A stretch of 64,000 bases of DNA from Paenibacillus silvestris (GTDB lineage Bacteria > Bacillota > Bacilli > Paenibacillales > NBRC-103111), in contig NZ_WTUZ01000017.1 in the NCBI RefSeq assembly GCF_009882985.1, positions 25,683 to 89,682 of the forward strand, read 5' to 3'. The notes under the pieces are model-generated. The model made no database searches, had not been told where the DNA came from, and was given only the letters and a program-made list of their open reading frames with translations. Positions 26,893 through 34,861 of this stretch are shown here, in pieces; within the stretch, counting starts at the first letter, position 1; the number at the start of each line of letters is the position of its first letter. The translations under genes and the position numbers were made by a program.

Positions 26893-27402
26893 CTATGTCG
26901 TGGGTATTACTACTATATACTTTTCGTCATCAAAAGAATCAGTTATCTGTCCGCCATTTTTGAGCATGATGTTAACTGTTGGAATATTGTTTTTGTATGG
27001 GAATAACTTTATTTGGTCATAACCAAACGAGATACATTTCTTTAATAATTCGCGAAATAGAATGTTCCCGTAACCCTTACCGCGGTGCAGTTCACTAATT
27101 GCATATCCCAAGTTACCAACACCTATGCTTTCTAAATACTTGCTAGACTTGTGTCTAATTCTTCCTATGCCAATAGGCTCGTCATCAATAAATAAGAAGA
27201 AAGTTGTCTGAGGAATCCAACTTTCAGGTAGATGATTTCCTTTTGAATAATCGTCTTCCCTTTGAAGCCACAGAAGATACTCTTTGTACGACATTTCAAA
27301 TACGGGATTATAAAAGCCATTTTCGTTATTCCTAATGGTTTGTAGCATGTCATACTTTTCCTTACAATCGTTTAGAGATAATTGTTGAACTTCAATTTTC
27401 AT
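26893..27402 (-). CDS. GNAT-family N-acetyltransferase
   Basis: A 169-residue acetyltransferase. The acetyl-CoA signature is NLGYAISELHRGKGYGNILF in the middle, preceded by a beta strand FFLFIDDEPIGIGRIRH and followed by the C-terminal NNIPTVNIMLKNGG. The ATG at 27402 has GGAGATTAGGT upstream; a TTG six codons earlier is in frame but lacks a site. The substrate is unknown. Separate from ilvD by about 200 bases. Confidence 0.82.
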   Translation of the reverse strand: MKIEVQQLSLNDCKEKYDMLQTIRNNENGFYNPVFEMSYKEYLLWLQREDDYSKGNHLPESWIPQTTFFLFIDDEPIGIGRIRHKSSKYLESIGVGNLGYAISELHRGKGYGNILFRELLKKCISFGYDQIKLFPYKNNIPTVNIMLKNGGQITDSFDDEKYIVVIPTT

Positions 27403-27530
27403 ACCTAATCTCCATTTCAAGGTTTCATTTTAATTTCTATATGTATCTAATAATGATGAAGGAAATAGTATAAAAATGGAAGTTATAATTTAGTTATGAA
27501 TTGAACTATGCCCGTTAGCGTGATTTAGCA

Positions 27531-27580
27531 AAAGGGGTGGCTAGCCTCCGTCTTCTTGCACCACCGTACGTACAAGTCTT
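27531..27580 (-). mobile_element. Possible group II intron remnant
   Basis: On the minus strand the stretch TTGTACGTACGGTGGTGCAA followed by GAAGACGGAGGCTAGCCACC resembles the conserved GTACGGTGGTGTGAGAGG-type segment found in bacterial group II introns. No reverse transcriptase frame is present nearby, so at most about 50 bases survive. Recognised by memory of the motif only. Confidence 0.4.
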
Positions 27581-27590
27581 CACAATAAAT

Positions 27591-27629
27591 AACGGGACAG
27601 TTCAGATTGAATCCTGAACTGTCCCGTTT
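27591..27629. terminator. Terminator of the cupin gene
   Basis: Hairpin with arms AACGGGACAGTTCAG/CTGAACTGTCCCGTT and an 8-base loop, 36 bases beyond the stop at 27665; downstream minus sequence is ATTTATT, and the plus side is T-rich. Confidence 0.8.
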
Positions 27630-27664
27630 CTCTTTGTTTAAAATTATGATATGAAGTTCAAAGG

Positions 27665-28138
27665 TTATTTGGATTGCTGAAGAATTGGAGGCCCAATAAT
27701 CAGTGTGTCATTCTGCTCCGCCAGTCGCCCAATTTCCTCAAGTGAATGTCTGCTGATCTCGGGGAAGAAATCGTCAATACCGCCGGGTGCGAAGGTGAAA
27801 AGGATACGCCCCATTTCGGATCCGACGTTAGCCCACGCATGAGGTACGCCACGAGGAACCACGACGCTCGTTCCGGGAGTAGCCTCAAATTCCTCCTCTC
27901 CGCATTGGAAACGGAAAGTACCTTCAAGAATCTCGAAAACCTCTTCACGTTCCTTATGAATATGCTTCGGTGGGCCAATCAAAGCAGGTACGCGCGCTTC
28001 GATGACAGTTATCGCTCCCCCAACTTGATTGCTGTGGATGCGGATGGCCATTTGTTCGCCTGGCATCGTGTCGAACCATTCGAGATCCTTCGCGAAAGTA
28101 ACGGCTGCCCCGGTTACGGCTTTATTTGTATGCTCCAT
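27665..28138 (-). CDS. Cupin-domain protein (quercetinase-like fold)
   Basis: A 157-residue cupin with motif 1 PPKHIHKEREEVFEILEGTF (residues 56-75; ligands H59, H61 and E65) and motif 2 PGTSVVVPRGVPHAWAN (88-104; H100), the arrangement of metal-binding cupins. The ATG at 28138 follows AAAGGAGAAT; an in-frame upstream ATG at 28180 lacks a good site. It lies 97 bases downstream of an SDR gene on the same strand and has its own terminator, so the two may form an operon acting on the same small molecule. Reaction unknown. Confidence 0.8.
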   Translation of the reverse strand: MEHTNKAVTGAAVTFAKDLEWFDTMPGEQMAIRIHSNQVGGAITVIEARVPALIGPPKHIHKEREEVFEILEGTFRFQCGEEEFEATPGTSVVVPRGVPHAWANVGSEMGRILFTFAPGGIDDFFPEISRHSLEEIGRLAEQNDTLIIGPPILQQSK

Positions 28139-28235
28139 TTTATATTCTCCTTTAGTCCATCCGTTTTTTTCTACAAGCATGAGATATTCTAATAAATGCT
28201 AGTCACGAGCGTTCTGCTGCCTTCGCATTTTCTTT

Positions 28236-29243
28236 TTATATTGCAAACTTTAAACCTATCAATTGTTCACTAAGGCTCCAGAGTCGATCGGCTGCCTCGG
28301 GATCTACCGCATATGACATCACGCCGGAGTCCGTTAATGTTGAATTGTTATCCAACTGAAATTCGGACTCAGCGTCCTGTCCAAGAACTACGATATCGCA
28401 GTTCTCGCAATAGACGCCACCCATATTTTCAAGCTGTGGGTTCGTCGCACACCATACGCTGGTTGCAGCCCCTTGCCCTACCGTCTTGAGGTTCTTCGTC
28501 GGGTCGAGGACTGGCTGCCCGTTCTCATCAATGACGCCAGCGGCAAGCAGCTCCTCCTGCGAAAGATGTTTTTCAAGACCGGTGCCAACGATGCTGCCCG
28601 GATGAAGGGAAAAGGCGCGCACGCCATCGGCCTGACCACGTTTGTCTAGCGCAACCGCGAAGAGAATGTTGGCTGTCTTCGACTGGCCATAGGCTCCCCA
28701 GCGATCATAGTCACGTCGTTCGAAGTTAGGGTCATCAAACACGACAGGTGAAAAATGATGTCCCCAGGACGAAACTGAAACCACCCGCGCACCAGTCGCC
28801 TTACGCAATGCAGGCCAAAGCCGGGCGACAAGCTGGAAATGGCCAAGATGATTCGTCGCGAATTGCGATTCATAGCCTCTCGAATCGCGTGACAGAGGAG
28901 ATGCCATAATGCCTGCACTGTTTACTAGCATGTGTAGCGGCTGGCCAGAGGCAAGAAAATTCTCTGCAAAGGCATCGATCGAGGTAGGATCAAGCAAGTC
29001 CATCACTTCAATTTCAATGCCTTCGATGTCCGCAAGTGCGGTCTCGGCTTTGTTGCGATCACGTGTCGGAACTATGACTTTGGCGCCAGCTGAACGCAGC
29101 ACACGCACAGTCTCGAGACCGAGTCCGGAATAACCTCCGGTGACGATGGCAATTTTGCCGGAAAGATCAATACCTTTAATAACATCTGCAGCTGTCACAG
29201 AAGCTCCAAAGCCAGAGCCAATTGGTGTTTGTTTTGTTGTCAT
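28236..29243 (-). CDS. SDR-family oxidoreductase
   Basis: A 335-residue short-chain dehydrogenase/reductase of the long retinol-dehydrogenase/WW-oxidoreductase-like branch. NAD(P)-binding TGGYSGLGLET (35-45), structural NSAG, catalytic Ser in VVSVSSWGHHF and YGQSKTAN with the Tyr-x(3)-Lys pair are all present. The C-terminal part has GGVYCENCDI, shared with the paralogue at 31057-32040. Codon third positions are clearly more GC-rich than in neighbouring genes, suggesting recent acquisition. The ATG at 29243 has a GAAGGAGAA site. Substrate unknown. Confidence 0.87.
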   Translation of the reverse strand: MTTKQTPIGSGFGASVTAADVIKGIDLSGKIAIVTGGYSGLGLETVRVLRSAGAKVIVPTRDRNKAETALADIEGIEIEVMDLLDPTSIDAFAENFLASGQPLHMLVNSAGIMASPLSRDSRGYESQFATNHLGHFQLVARLWPALRKATGARVVSVSSWGHHFSPVVFDDPNFERRDYDRWGAYGQSKTANILFAVALDKRGQADGVRAFSLHPGSIVGTGLEKHLSQEELLAAGVIDENGQPVLDPTKNLKTVGQGAATSVWCATNPQLENMGGVYCENCDIVVLGQDAESEFQLDNNSTLTDSGVMSYAVDPEAADRLWSLSEQLIGLKFAI

Positions 29244-29406
29244 TTAACTTCTCCTTCAAAGGTTAGTATATTAAATGTCTTGTCTCGCGTTTGCTACCTA
29301 TTTATTGGATCAGAACCTCAATGTCCACTCAATATATTTACAACCCTTGCTTAACTTTTTTTGTTTTATGCTGTGATCATCACTCCAGGGCTCCTCGTTT
29401 GATATT

Positions 29407-29430
29407 TAGACGTTTAATGTAAAATGTCTA
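29407..29430. promoter_or_regulatory. Inverted repeat TAGAC...GTCTA upstream of the SDR gene
   Basis: Half sites TAGACGTTT and the complement of AAATGTCTA form a 24-base imperfect palindrome about 165 bases upstream of the SDR start. Further GTCTA/TAGAC copies occur nearby (29433, 29450). It could be a TetR- or MarR-type operator; no cognate regulator is adjacent. Confidence 0.3.
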
Positions 29431-29484
29431 TGTGTCTACAATAAACAACTAGACAAAGTTTGTAAAGTGTATAATTATTACATA

Positions 29485-29520
29485 AATAAAAACGGCAGCT
29501 GATCCCTGATCAGCTGCCGC
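29485..29520 (-). terminator. Rho-independent terminator of the 3-hydroxyisobutyrate dehydrogenase-like gene
   Basis: Perfect 12-bp stem CGGCAGCTGATC/GATCAGCTGCCG with a 3-base loop and T5 on the minus strand, about 95 bases past the stop at 29616. Confidence 0.85.
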
Positions 29521-29615
29521 GGTATTTATAAAGTTATGAATGTAATAAAATCTGTTGGCTGCCATTGTTTAATGAAAGTGAATATCATCTCATGTACGCG
29601 CACCGGATTTTGATG

Positions 29616-30440
29616 TTAGTTTTGTTCTTGCTCGCAGCTCAAAAGGTTATGCAATAGACTCGAAATAGGAACGGGAGAGTCCACTTGTTGTGACGTTTTT
29701 TTGAAGATACCCACATCCTTCAACGGGATCTTGTTCTGTGTGAAGAGATGAGATTCTTTATCGACAACCATTTGTCCATATCTCTTATAGATAGGAGCAT
29801 TAAAGAGAGTTTGAGTTAGCATATCAATCACAGCTTTGGGATCGCCCCCGTTCTTCTCGACCATCGTGAGGGCTTCTCTAATTGTATAGACAGCTGAAGC
29901 AATCATGAAGTTTCCAACAAGTTTAACTTGATTTGCCGCCCCTACTTCCTCACCAAAGTCGTATATATTCAATCCTCCCATCGCCTCCAGAATTGGTCGA
30001 ATGCGTTCTTTGGCCTTCTGCGCTCCTGCCATTGGGATAGAGAGTTCACGGCCGACTGCTGCCTGTGGCACTCCGAAGATCGGAGCTTCCACCAGGATAC
30101 TGCCATGCTCTCCGTGAAGAACTGCAAGCTTCCTTGATGTATCCGGCGATAACGTACTCATAGAAATATGAATACCTTCGGATCCCAACTGCTCTAAGAA
30201 GCCATCGCTCTTGACGATGCTTTCCACAGATTCATCGTCCCATAATATCGTGACGACAATTCCTCCAGCCGTTACAGCATCAACTGGCCGGGACGCCAGA
30301 CAGGCCCCTTGAGCAACTAGTGGTGCGGCTTTACTTGCAGTTCGATTGTACACCGTGAGATCATAACCAGTATTTAAGAGATTGCTAGCCATAGGTAACC
30401 CTAAATTGCCAAGTCCGATGAATCCGATGGTTTCTTTCAT
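29616..30440 (-). CDS. NAD(P)-dependent beta-hydroxyacid dehydrogenase family protein
   Basis: A 274-residue member of the 3-hydroxyisobutyrate dehydrogenase/6-phosphogluconate dehydrogenase-like family. The Rossmann motif is IGFIGLGNLGLPMASNLL (residues 5-22), the substrate-side motif is LVEAPIFGVPQAA (normally DAPVSGG in true HIBADH) and the catalytic lysine is in GAANQVKLVGN. The Asp/Ser changes in the second motif suggest a substrate other than 3-hydroxyisobutyrate. The MerR gene lies 70 bases upstream on the same strand, and both have the same operator-like palindrome in front. Confidence 0.85.
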   Translation of the reverse strand: MKETIGFIGLGNLGLPMASNLLNTGYDLTVYNRTASKAAPLVAQGACLASRPVDAVTAGGIVVTILWDDESVESIVKSDGFLEQLGSEGIHISMSTLSPDTSRKLAVLHGEHGSILVEAPIFGVPQAAVGRELSIPMAGAQKAKERIRPILEAMGGLNIYDFGEEVGAANQVKLVGNFMIASAVYTIREALTMVEKNGGDPKAVIDMLTQTLFNAPIYKRYGQMVVDKESHLFTQNKIPLKDVGIFKKTSQQVDSPVPISSLLHNLLSCEQEQN

Positions 30441-30472
30441 AACTTTAACCTCTCCTATTAAAGATTATTGAC

Positions 30473-30490
30473 AAACATAACGTTAACGTC
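30473..30490. promoter_or_regulatory. MerR-type operator upstream of the dehydrogenase gene
   Basis: The 18-mer AAACATAACGTTAACGTC lies between the MerR and dehydrogenase genes and is repeated exactly at 30911-30928. It is centred on the palindrome ACGTTAACGT, and here sits inside a larger near-perfect inverted repeat GACAAACAT/ATGTTTGTC. Confidence 0.75.
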
Positions 30491-30509
30491 ATGTTTGTCA
30501 TAAAAAAAA

Positions 30510-30899
30510 TTAGTGCTGCTCTCTTTCCTTAAACCATTGCTCGAAGCGTTCGATATTGGCCTTTATATCAGCACGAAATTGCTGTAACCCCTCGATCTTC
30601 TGGTCAGCCTCTGCGAGATGCTGCCGCAGGATAGTGAGGACTTTCTGTTTAGGTTGTACACCACTTTGGTCATAGAAATAGAGATCAATAATGTCTCTTA
30701 TTTCCTCTAGGCTGAGTCCAAGCTTCTTTAATTGGTCAATTTTTCGCAGGCGAGCAACCGTTTCTTCTGTATAGTAGTGTTGGCCGTTGCCTTCTCTCTC
30801 TCCAGATGGGATCAGTCCTATACTCTCATAATATCGAACCGTGCGGTGAGTTACCCCGGCTCGTTGGGTTAAATCACCTATGCGCATGCTTTCTTTCAT
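30510..30899 (-). CDS. MerR-family transcriptional regulator
   Basis: A 129-residue MerR regulator: winged HTH at about 4-72 (RIGDLTQRAGVTHRTVRYYE, then YYTEETVARLRKIDQLKKLG and LSLEEIRDIIDLYF), followed by a coiled-coil dimerisation helix (about 85-125) with no metal-binding cysteines, so an organic or redox signal is likelier than a metal. The ATG at 30899 follows TAGGAGCGA. Identical operators occur before its own gene and the downstream dehydrogenase, implying autoregulation and control of that gene. Confidence 0.9.
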   Translation of the reverse strand: MKESMRIGDLTQRAGVTHRTVRYYESIGLIPSGEREGNGQHYYTEETVARLRKIDQLKKLGLSLEEIRDIIDLYFYDQSGVQPKQKVLTILRQHLAEADQKIEGLQQFRADIKANIERFEQWFKEREQH

Positions 30900-30910
30900 A
30901 ACTCGCTCCT

Positions 30911-30928
30911 AAACATAACGTTAACGTC
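30911..30928. promoter_or_regulatory. MerR-type operator upstream of the merR-like gene
   Basis: Second exact copy of AAACATAACGTTAACGTC. Read on the minus strand, its TATGTT end is a possible -10 element only 13 bases from the ATG, which fits a spacer-located MerR operator and a very short leader. Confidence 0.7.
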
Positions 30929-31056
30929 GTGTTCATAGAATATCATCCTAAATTGAGATTGTAAAGAAGCGACTAGCCCGAGATCATGTTCATTGCTTCA
31001 ATTTCTGTCGACAAATTGATGCTACCCTTAGTGACCTCTTTGGCTGTCGATCACAT

Positions 31057-32040
31057 TTATTTGGAGAGTTCCAGGATTGACCCAAGTCGCAAAAGATCTT
31101 CGCTAACAGTCCAAAGCTTTTCGGCCGCTGATTGGTCGATGGCCCATTCACGTACACCAGTCATAAGCTTGCTGTCCGGAGGAACAATAGCCGCGATGTC
31201 ACAGTTCTCACAGTAAACTCCGCCTTTTCCCTCTAACAGCGGACTCACTGCACACCAAATAGTCGTGGCAGCGCCTTGCTCGACGGTTTTGAAGCCTGCC
31301 GGAGAAATGAATTCACCATTTTCTCCCCTTCGTACACCCCAAGCAGCTAATTCCTCATCAGTCATGTGACGAGTCAAACCGGTGAGAATAGCACCGGGAT
31401 TGACGGCAAACCCGCGAATCCCATGTTCTTTGCCTCGTTTATCAAGTTCGACCGCGAAGAGTGAGCATGCAGTCTTCGATTCTCCGTAGGAGATGTCCTT
31501 GTTATACGGCCTCTTAGTGAAATTCAAATCGCTGAAATCGATAGGCCCTACCATGTGACTAATCGATGAAAGTGTAATTACTCGGGAATTTCCGGATTTT
31601 ATTAATGCTTCCCATAGCCTAGTCGTCAGTTGAAAATGCCCTAAATAATTCGTCGCGAACTGGGTATCGAATCCGCGATCGTCTTTAATCACCTGCGGGT
31701 TTGCAACACCTGCGTTATTTATAAGGATATCAAGCGCTTGGTCAGACTTCAAAAACTCGGCGGCGAACTGATCAACGGATTTAGGATAGGCCAGGTCGAG
31801 CTGAATAATCCTGACGTTTTTCATTGCCGAAAGCTTGTCTTGTGCCTTATTAATATCACGTGCACCAACGATGACGGTGGCTCCTGCATTGGACAGAACT
31901 CGCGTTGTTTCTAATCCGATACCTCCGTGCCCCCCTGTTACTATCGCAACTTTTCCTCGGAGGTCGCGGCCACCAAGTGCTTCTTGGGCGGTTGTTTGAG
32001 ACCCGAATGCCGAATCTAAAGGTTTTTGGGCTGATGTCAT
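31057..32040 (-). CDS. SDR-family oxidoreductase, paralogue
   Basis: A 327-residue short-chain dehydrogenase with TGGHGGIGLET (36-46), NNAG, VITLSSISHM and YGESKTAC as cofactor and catalytic motifs. It shares the full-length layout and the C-terminal GGVYCENCDI with the SDR at 28236-29243, but has ordinary low-GC codon use and clearly diverged sequence, so it is an old paralogue or independent acquisition rather than a recent copy. The ATG follows AAGGAGACTT. The substrate is unknown; related proteins are annotated as oxidoreductases with broad carbonyl specificity. Confidence 0.87.
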   Translation of the reverse strand: MTSAQKPLDSAFGSQTTAQEALGGRDLRGKVAIVTGGHGGIGLETTRVLSNAGATVIVGARDINKAQDKLSAMKNVRIIQLDLAYPKSVDQFAAEFLKSDQALDILINNAGVANPQVIKDDRGFDTQFATNYLGHFQLTTRLWEALIKSGNSRVITLSSISHMVGPIDFSDLNFTKRPYNKDISYGESKTACSLFAVELDKRGKEHGIRGFAVNPGAILTGLTRHMTDEELAAWGVRRGENGEFISPAGFKTVEQGAATTIWCAVSPLLEGKGGVYCENCDIAAIVPPDSKLMTGVREWAIDQSAAEKLWTVSEDLLRLGSILELSK

Positions 32041-32396
32041 GGTAATAAGTCTCCTTATTTATGGTTTTGATATAAAAATCCGCCGACCACCCTAACAGCC
32101 CGATCCAGATAAATTGGCTCATATTTAAACAAGCCCATCGAGCGGGTTCAAAATTGTTGCCAGAAACTCGCTTGAGCTTCGTTAAATGATAGAAGACTTG
32201 CTCAGAATTATTCTTACCACTTAGATGATGAGTGATTCGTCTTAAGATGAAACAAAGGCTGCCAGCTATTGGCAGTCCATCGAAAATCACAAACATTATC
32301 ATCAAAATGTATAGGGAATTGCAACGAACAAATTATGCTATATTGTAAATCTCATCTGTAATGTTACATATTCATTCGCACTGGAGGTGATCATCG
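32041..32396. other. Gene-free stretch upstream of the SDR and the efflux gene
   Basis: About 350 bases between divergent genes. A minus-strand frame from 32305 has some protein-like character (LPIAGSLCFILRRITHHL) but no ribosome binding site, and it runs into the SDR gene in another frame. A short hairpin CTGCCA/TGGCAG lies near 32260. Promoters for both flanking genes should be here; nothing else is recognised. Confidence 0.4.
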
Positions 32397-32427
32397 GTGA
32401 TCCCTATATGTTTATAACATAAATCAC
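32397..32427 (+). promoter_or_regulatory. Possible leader peptide and hairpin before the efflux gene
   Basis: A very strong ribosome binding site, GGAGGTGATC at 32383-32392, precedes GTG and a six-codon frame (MIPICL, stop at 32417). The same bases form a hairpin: GTGAT with ATCAC outside and TATGTT with AACATA inside. The efflux transporter starts 44 bases later, so translational attenuation is possible. Confidence 0.4.
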
Positions 32428-32470
32428 GGTTTCTGATTTCATAGATGAAAAATATTTAACAGGGAGATGT

Positions 32471-33658
32471 TTGACATTGGGTATTACGAATCGAAATCCA
32501 TGGTTTGCTATTATTGCAATTGCATTAGGTGCTTTCTCAATTTCTCTTACTGAGTTTTTGCCAGTTGGTCTACTTTTTGAAATTAGCCGAAGCTTTGATG
32601 TTTCGGAAGGTACTGCCGGAATTACAGTGACGTCCACTTCTATCCTAGCGGCCATTGCGGGCCCTATTGCTACGATCACTATCGGACGTCTGGATCGGCG
32701 GATCGTGTTTCTCGGACTGTCATTGCTGCTTATTCTATCTGGGGTACTTTCGATGATTACAACCCATTTCTTCATGCTAGTCATTGCGCGAATCATCCTT
32801 GGGATAAGTGTTGGAGGATTCTGGGCTGTGTCTCTGCCTGCTCAAGCAAAGTTAGTTCCGCAAGAGAAAGTAGCAAAAGCAATCTCGATTGTTCTAGGAG
32901 GATTTGGGATTGGCACGGTTTTAAGTGTTCCATTAGCGTCTTTTATAGCCGCACATTTTGATTTGAGAATCGCTTTCACGATAGGATGCATACTTGGGAT
33001 TGCTGTTTTTATCATCCAACTCATTCTGCTTCCGAGAATTCCGATGGAACAAGGGGTGCTTGGTAAGGATTACTTGAAGCTGCTAAAGATGAAGGAAGTT
33101 AGAGCGGTATTTGTCATTGCGATTCTCTTTGTGGGTGGTCAATTTGCAGCATACACGTATATCACACCCTTTTTCCAGCAAGTGACTGGAATGGGCCCGA
33201 ATCTGCTCAGTGCAATACTACTAGTCTACGGGATTGTTTCCTTCATAAGCAATTTTGCCGCTGGCTTCATAGCCGGACGCAGCATCAAGGGATTGATAGT
33301 GTTAACAGTAGTGTTAACCCTTCTTCCATTACTGGGTATTTCACTGTTTGGACATAACGTTGTTATTTCAATCATTGCTTTCATTATTTGGGCTATCGCC
33401 TGGGGAATGGCTCCTTTGGGCCTGCAGCTATTGGTTCTTTCAAAAGCCCGGAATGCTGTAGAAGCAATAACTCCGGTCTATGTAGGTATTTATCAGTTGG
33501 CTGTCAGCTTGGGAGCTTTAATAGGCGGTTTGGCAGTTGATATGACCAATGTAACCGGCGCGATGTGGCTGGGAGCGTTCTCGTTCGCTTCGCTACTCAT
33601 CCTTCTTACGGTTACATGGAGAGTCAATAGCCGTAACCTAGTCAGTCAAGCAGAATAA
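32471..33658 (+). CDS. MFS efflux transporter (DHA1, sugar/drug efflux type)
   Basis: A 395-residue transporter with 12 predicted helices. The first helix AIALGAFSISLTEFLPVGLL carries the SxTEFxPxG motif of AraJ/YdhP/SotB-type exporters, followed by the loop 2-3 element TIGRLDRRIVFL and motif C-like GIGTVLSVPLASF. The start is TTG at 32471 or 32477 behind AGGGAG. It is convergent with a LysR gene and may be preceded by a leader peptide. The exported compound (sugar, drug or metabolite) is unknown. Confidence 0.88.
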   Translation: MTLGITNRNPWFAIIAIALGAFSISLTEFLPVGLLFEISRSFDVSEGTAGITVTSTSILAAIAGPIATITIGRLDRRIVFLGLSLLLILSGVLSMITTHFFMLVIARIILGISVGGFWAVSLPAQAKLVPQEKVAKAISIVLGGFGIGTVLSVPLASFIAAHFDLRIAFTIGCILGIAVFIIQLILLPRIPMEQGVLGKDYLKLLKMKEVRAVFVIAILFVGGQFAAYTYITPFFQQVTGMGPNLLSAILLVYGIVSFISNFAAGFIAGRSIKGLIVLTVVLTLLPLLGISLFGHNVVISIIAFIIWAIAWGMAPLGLQLLVLSKARNAVEAITPVYVGIYQLAVSLGALIGGLAVDMTNVTGAMWLGAFSFASLLILLTVTWRVNSRNLVSQAE

Positions 33659-33671
33659 CGCAATAAATGTT

Positions 33672-33717
33672 GAAGGCGATCGCGCTTATATCCCTTAGGG
33701 AAACGCGATCGCCTTTA
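33672..33717. terminator. Bidirectional terminator between efflux and LysR genes
   Basis: Stem AAGGCGATCGCG/CGCGATCGCCTT between the two convergent stops, with T-rich flanks. Confidence 0.8.
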
Positions 33718-33724
33718 TTAATGT

Positions 33725-34618
33725 TTAGGCGCTTACTGCTTGATTTGGGTGAGTAGATAAAATATCTACGAATTCTTGAAGGGATGACGATACCCGTTTG
33801 TTTTTGTGCAGAATAATTTGTGTATAAAAAGATGGAAGAAGCTCATCCTTCAAAGTAAAGAACGATAACTGATTCTTGGCAATCTGTTCTTGAACCGCGA
33901 TCAATGGGACCAAAGCAAGCCCCATGCCATACATGACACACTGTTTAACGCACTCAATGCTGCCCATCTCCGTAACAATTTGATAAGAAATATCGTGCTC
34001 ATCCAGTATTCTTTCCAGCGCTGTGCGGTATGCACAATCTTTCTCGGTCAGTATGAAGGAACTGTTCTGCAATACCGAAATATGAAGATTTCTCTCCCCA
34101 CTCAATGGATGTTCCGGCTGGCAAACAATGACAAGCTTTTCCTCACGAATTTGTATCGTTTTCAGCTCTGGATCAGAAAAATAAGGACTGAGAATGAGAC
34201 CCATATCGAGTTCATTCTGCTTCATCTTCCGGATCACATCAAGCTCGTTACTAGGATAAAATGATAGGTTTCGATCCATATATTTTCTATGATAAGCTTG
34301 ATAATAGGGGGGCAAAAAATAAGTCGATAAGGCTTCTATTGCTCCTATTGCAGGGTTTGTTTCTGGCTCCTTGTTGAAATGCTCTTCCGCGTCGAAGTAA
34401 GCATTGACGATCGAATCCGCGAACTGAAGCAGTTGCAAACCGGATTCGGTCAGTTTAAATTTATTGGTCCGATCAAATAACTTTAAATTGTAATGTTTCT
34501 CTAACGTTTGAATTTGAATACTGACCGTTGATTGCGCATATCCAAGACGCTCAGCAGCTCGTGTTAAGCTTTGACAGCGTGAAACTTCACGAAAAGTAAT
34601 AAAATATTGGATGTCCAA
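33725..34618 (-). CDS. LysR-family transcriptional regulator
   Basis: A 297-residue LTTR: N-terminal winged helix (LDIQYFITFREVSRCQSLTR, then AAERLGYAQSTVSIQIQTLE) and a C-terminal periplasmic-binding-like effector domain (about 90-290). The start is TTG at 34618 with TGGAGG six bases upstream; the frame continues eight codons further without a site. LysR proteins usually regulate a divergent gene, but here the upstream neighbour is the 3' end of the WYL regulator and the convergent gene is the efflux pump, so the target is not evident. Confidence 0.88.
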   Translation of the reverse strand: MDIQYFITFREVSRCQSLTRAAERLGYAQSTVSIQIQTLEKHYNLKLFDRTNKFKLTESGLQLLQFADSIVNAYFDAEEHFNKEPETNPAIGAIEALSTYFLPPYYQAYHRKYMDRNLSFYPSNELDVIRKMKQNELDMGLILSPYFSDPELKTIQIREEKLVIVCQPEHPLSGERNLHISVLQNSSFILTEKDCAYRTALERILDEHDISYQIVTEMGSIECVKQCVMYGMGLALVPLIAVQEQIAKNQLSFFTLKDELLPSFYTQIILHKNKRVSSSLQEFVDILSTHPNQAVSA

Positions 34619-34793
34619 TGGAATCCTCCATTCTAGTATCAATTTTTATTAGTGGACTTGTTACTACATTATCGTGTTATTCTATACATTTTCAGTATAT
34701 CAGAAAACTCACCTTGTCCCTATCGTTCGTTCGACATCTCTATCTTCCCAATCTATTGACTTTGAGAAATGACAAGAGTATGTTCCGAAAAAT

Positions 34794-34816
34794 AAAAAAA
34801 GCCGCCATAATGGCGG
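34794..34816 (-). terminator. Rho-independent terminator of the WYL regulator
   Basis: Hairpin CCGCCAT/ATGGCGG followed by T7 on the minus strand, about 45 bases beyond the stop at 34862. Confidence 0.85.
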
Positions 34817-34861
34817 ATATTTATAGTATATCCAGTTTCTTCGGATTCTCGCTCTTTCGTC

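Noticed and set aside
27531-27580. Full group II intron
   Set aside because: No reverse transcriptase or domain V/VI could be found around the motif; only a possible short remnant is retained.
31856-32305. Minus-strand frame overlapping the SDR 5' end
   Set aside because: The overlap is out of frame with a certain gene, the C-terminal half is Arg/Ser-rich shadow sequence, and no ribosome binding site precedes it. The part outside the SDR remains unexplained and is listed as an intergenic region.
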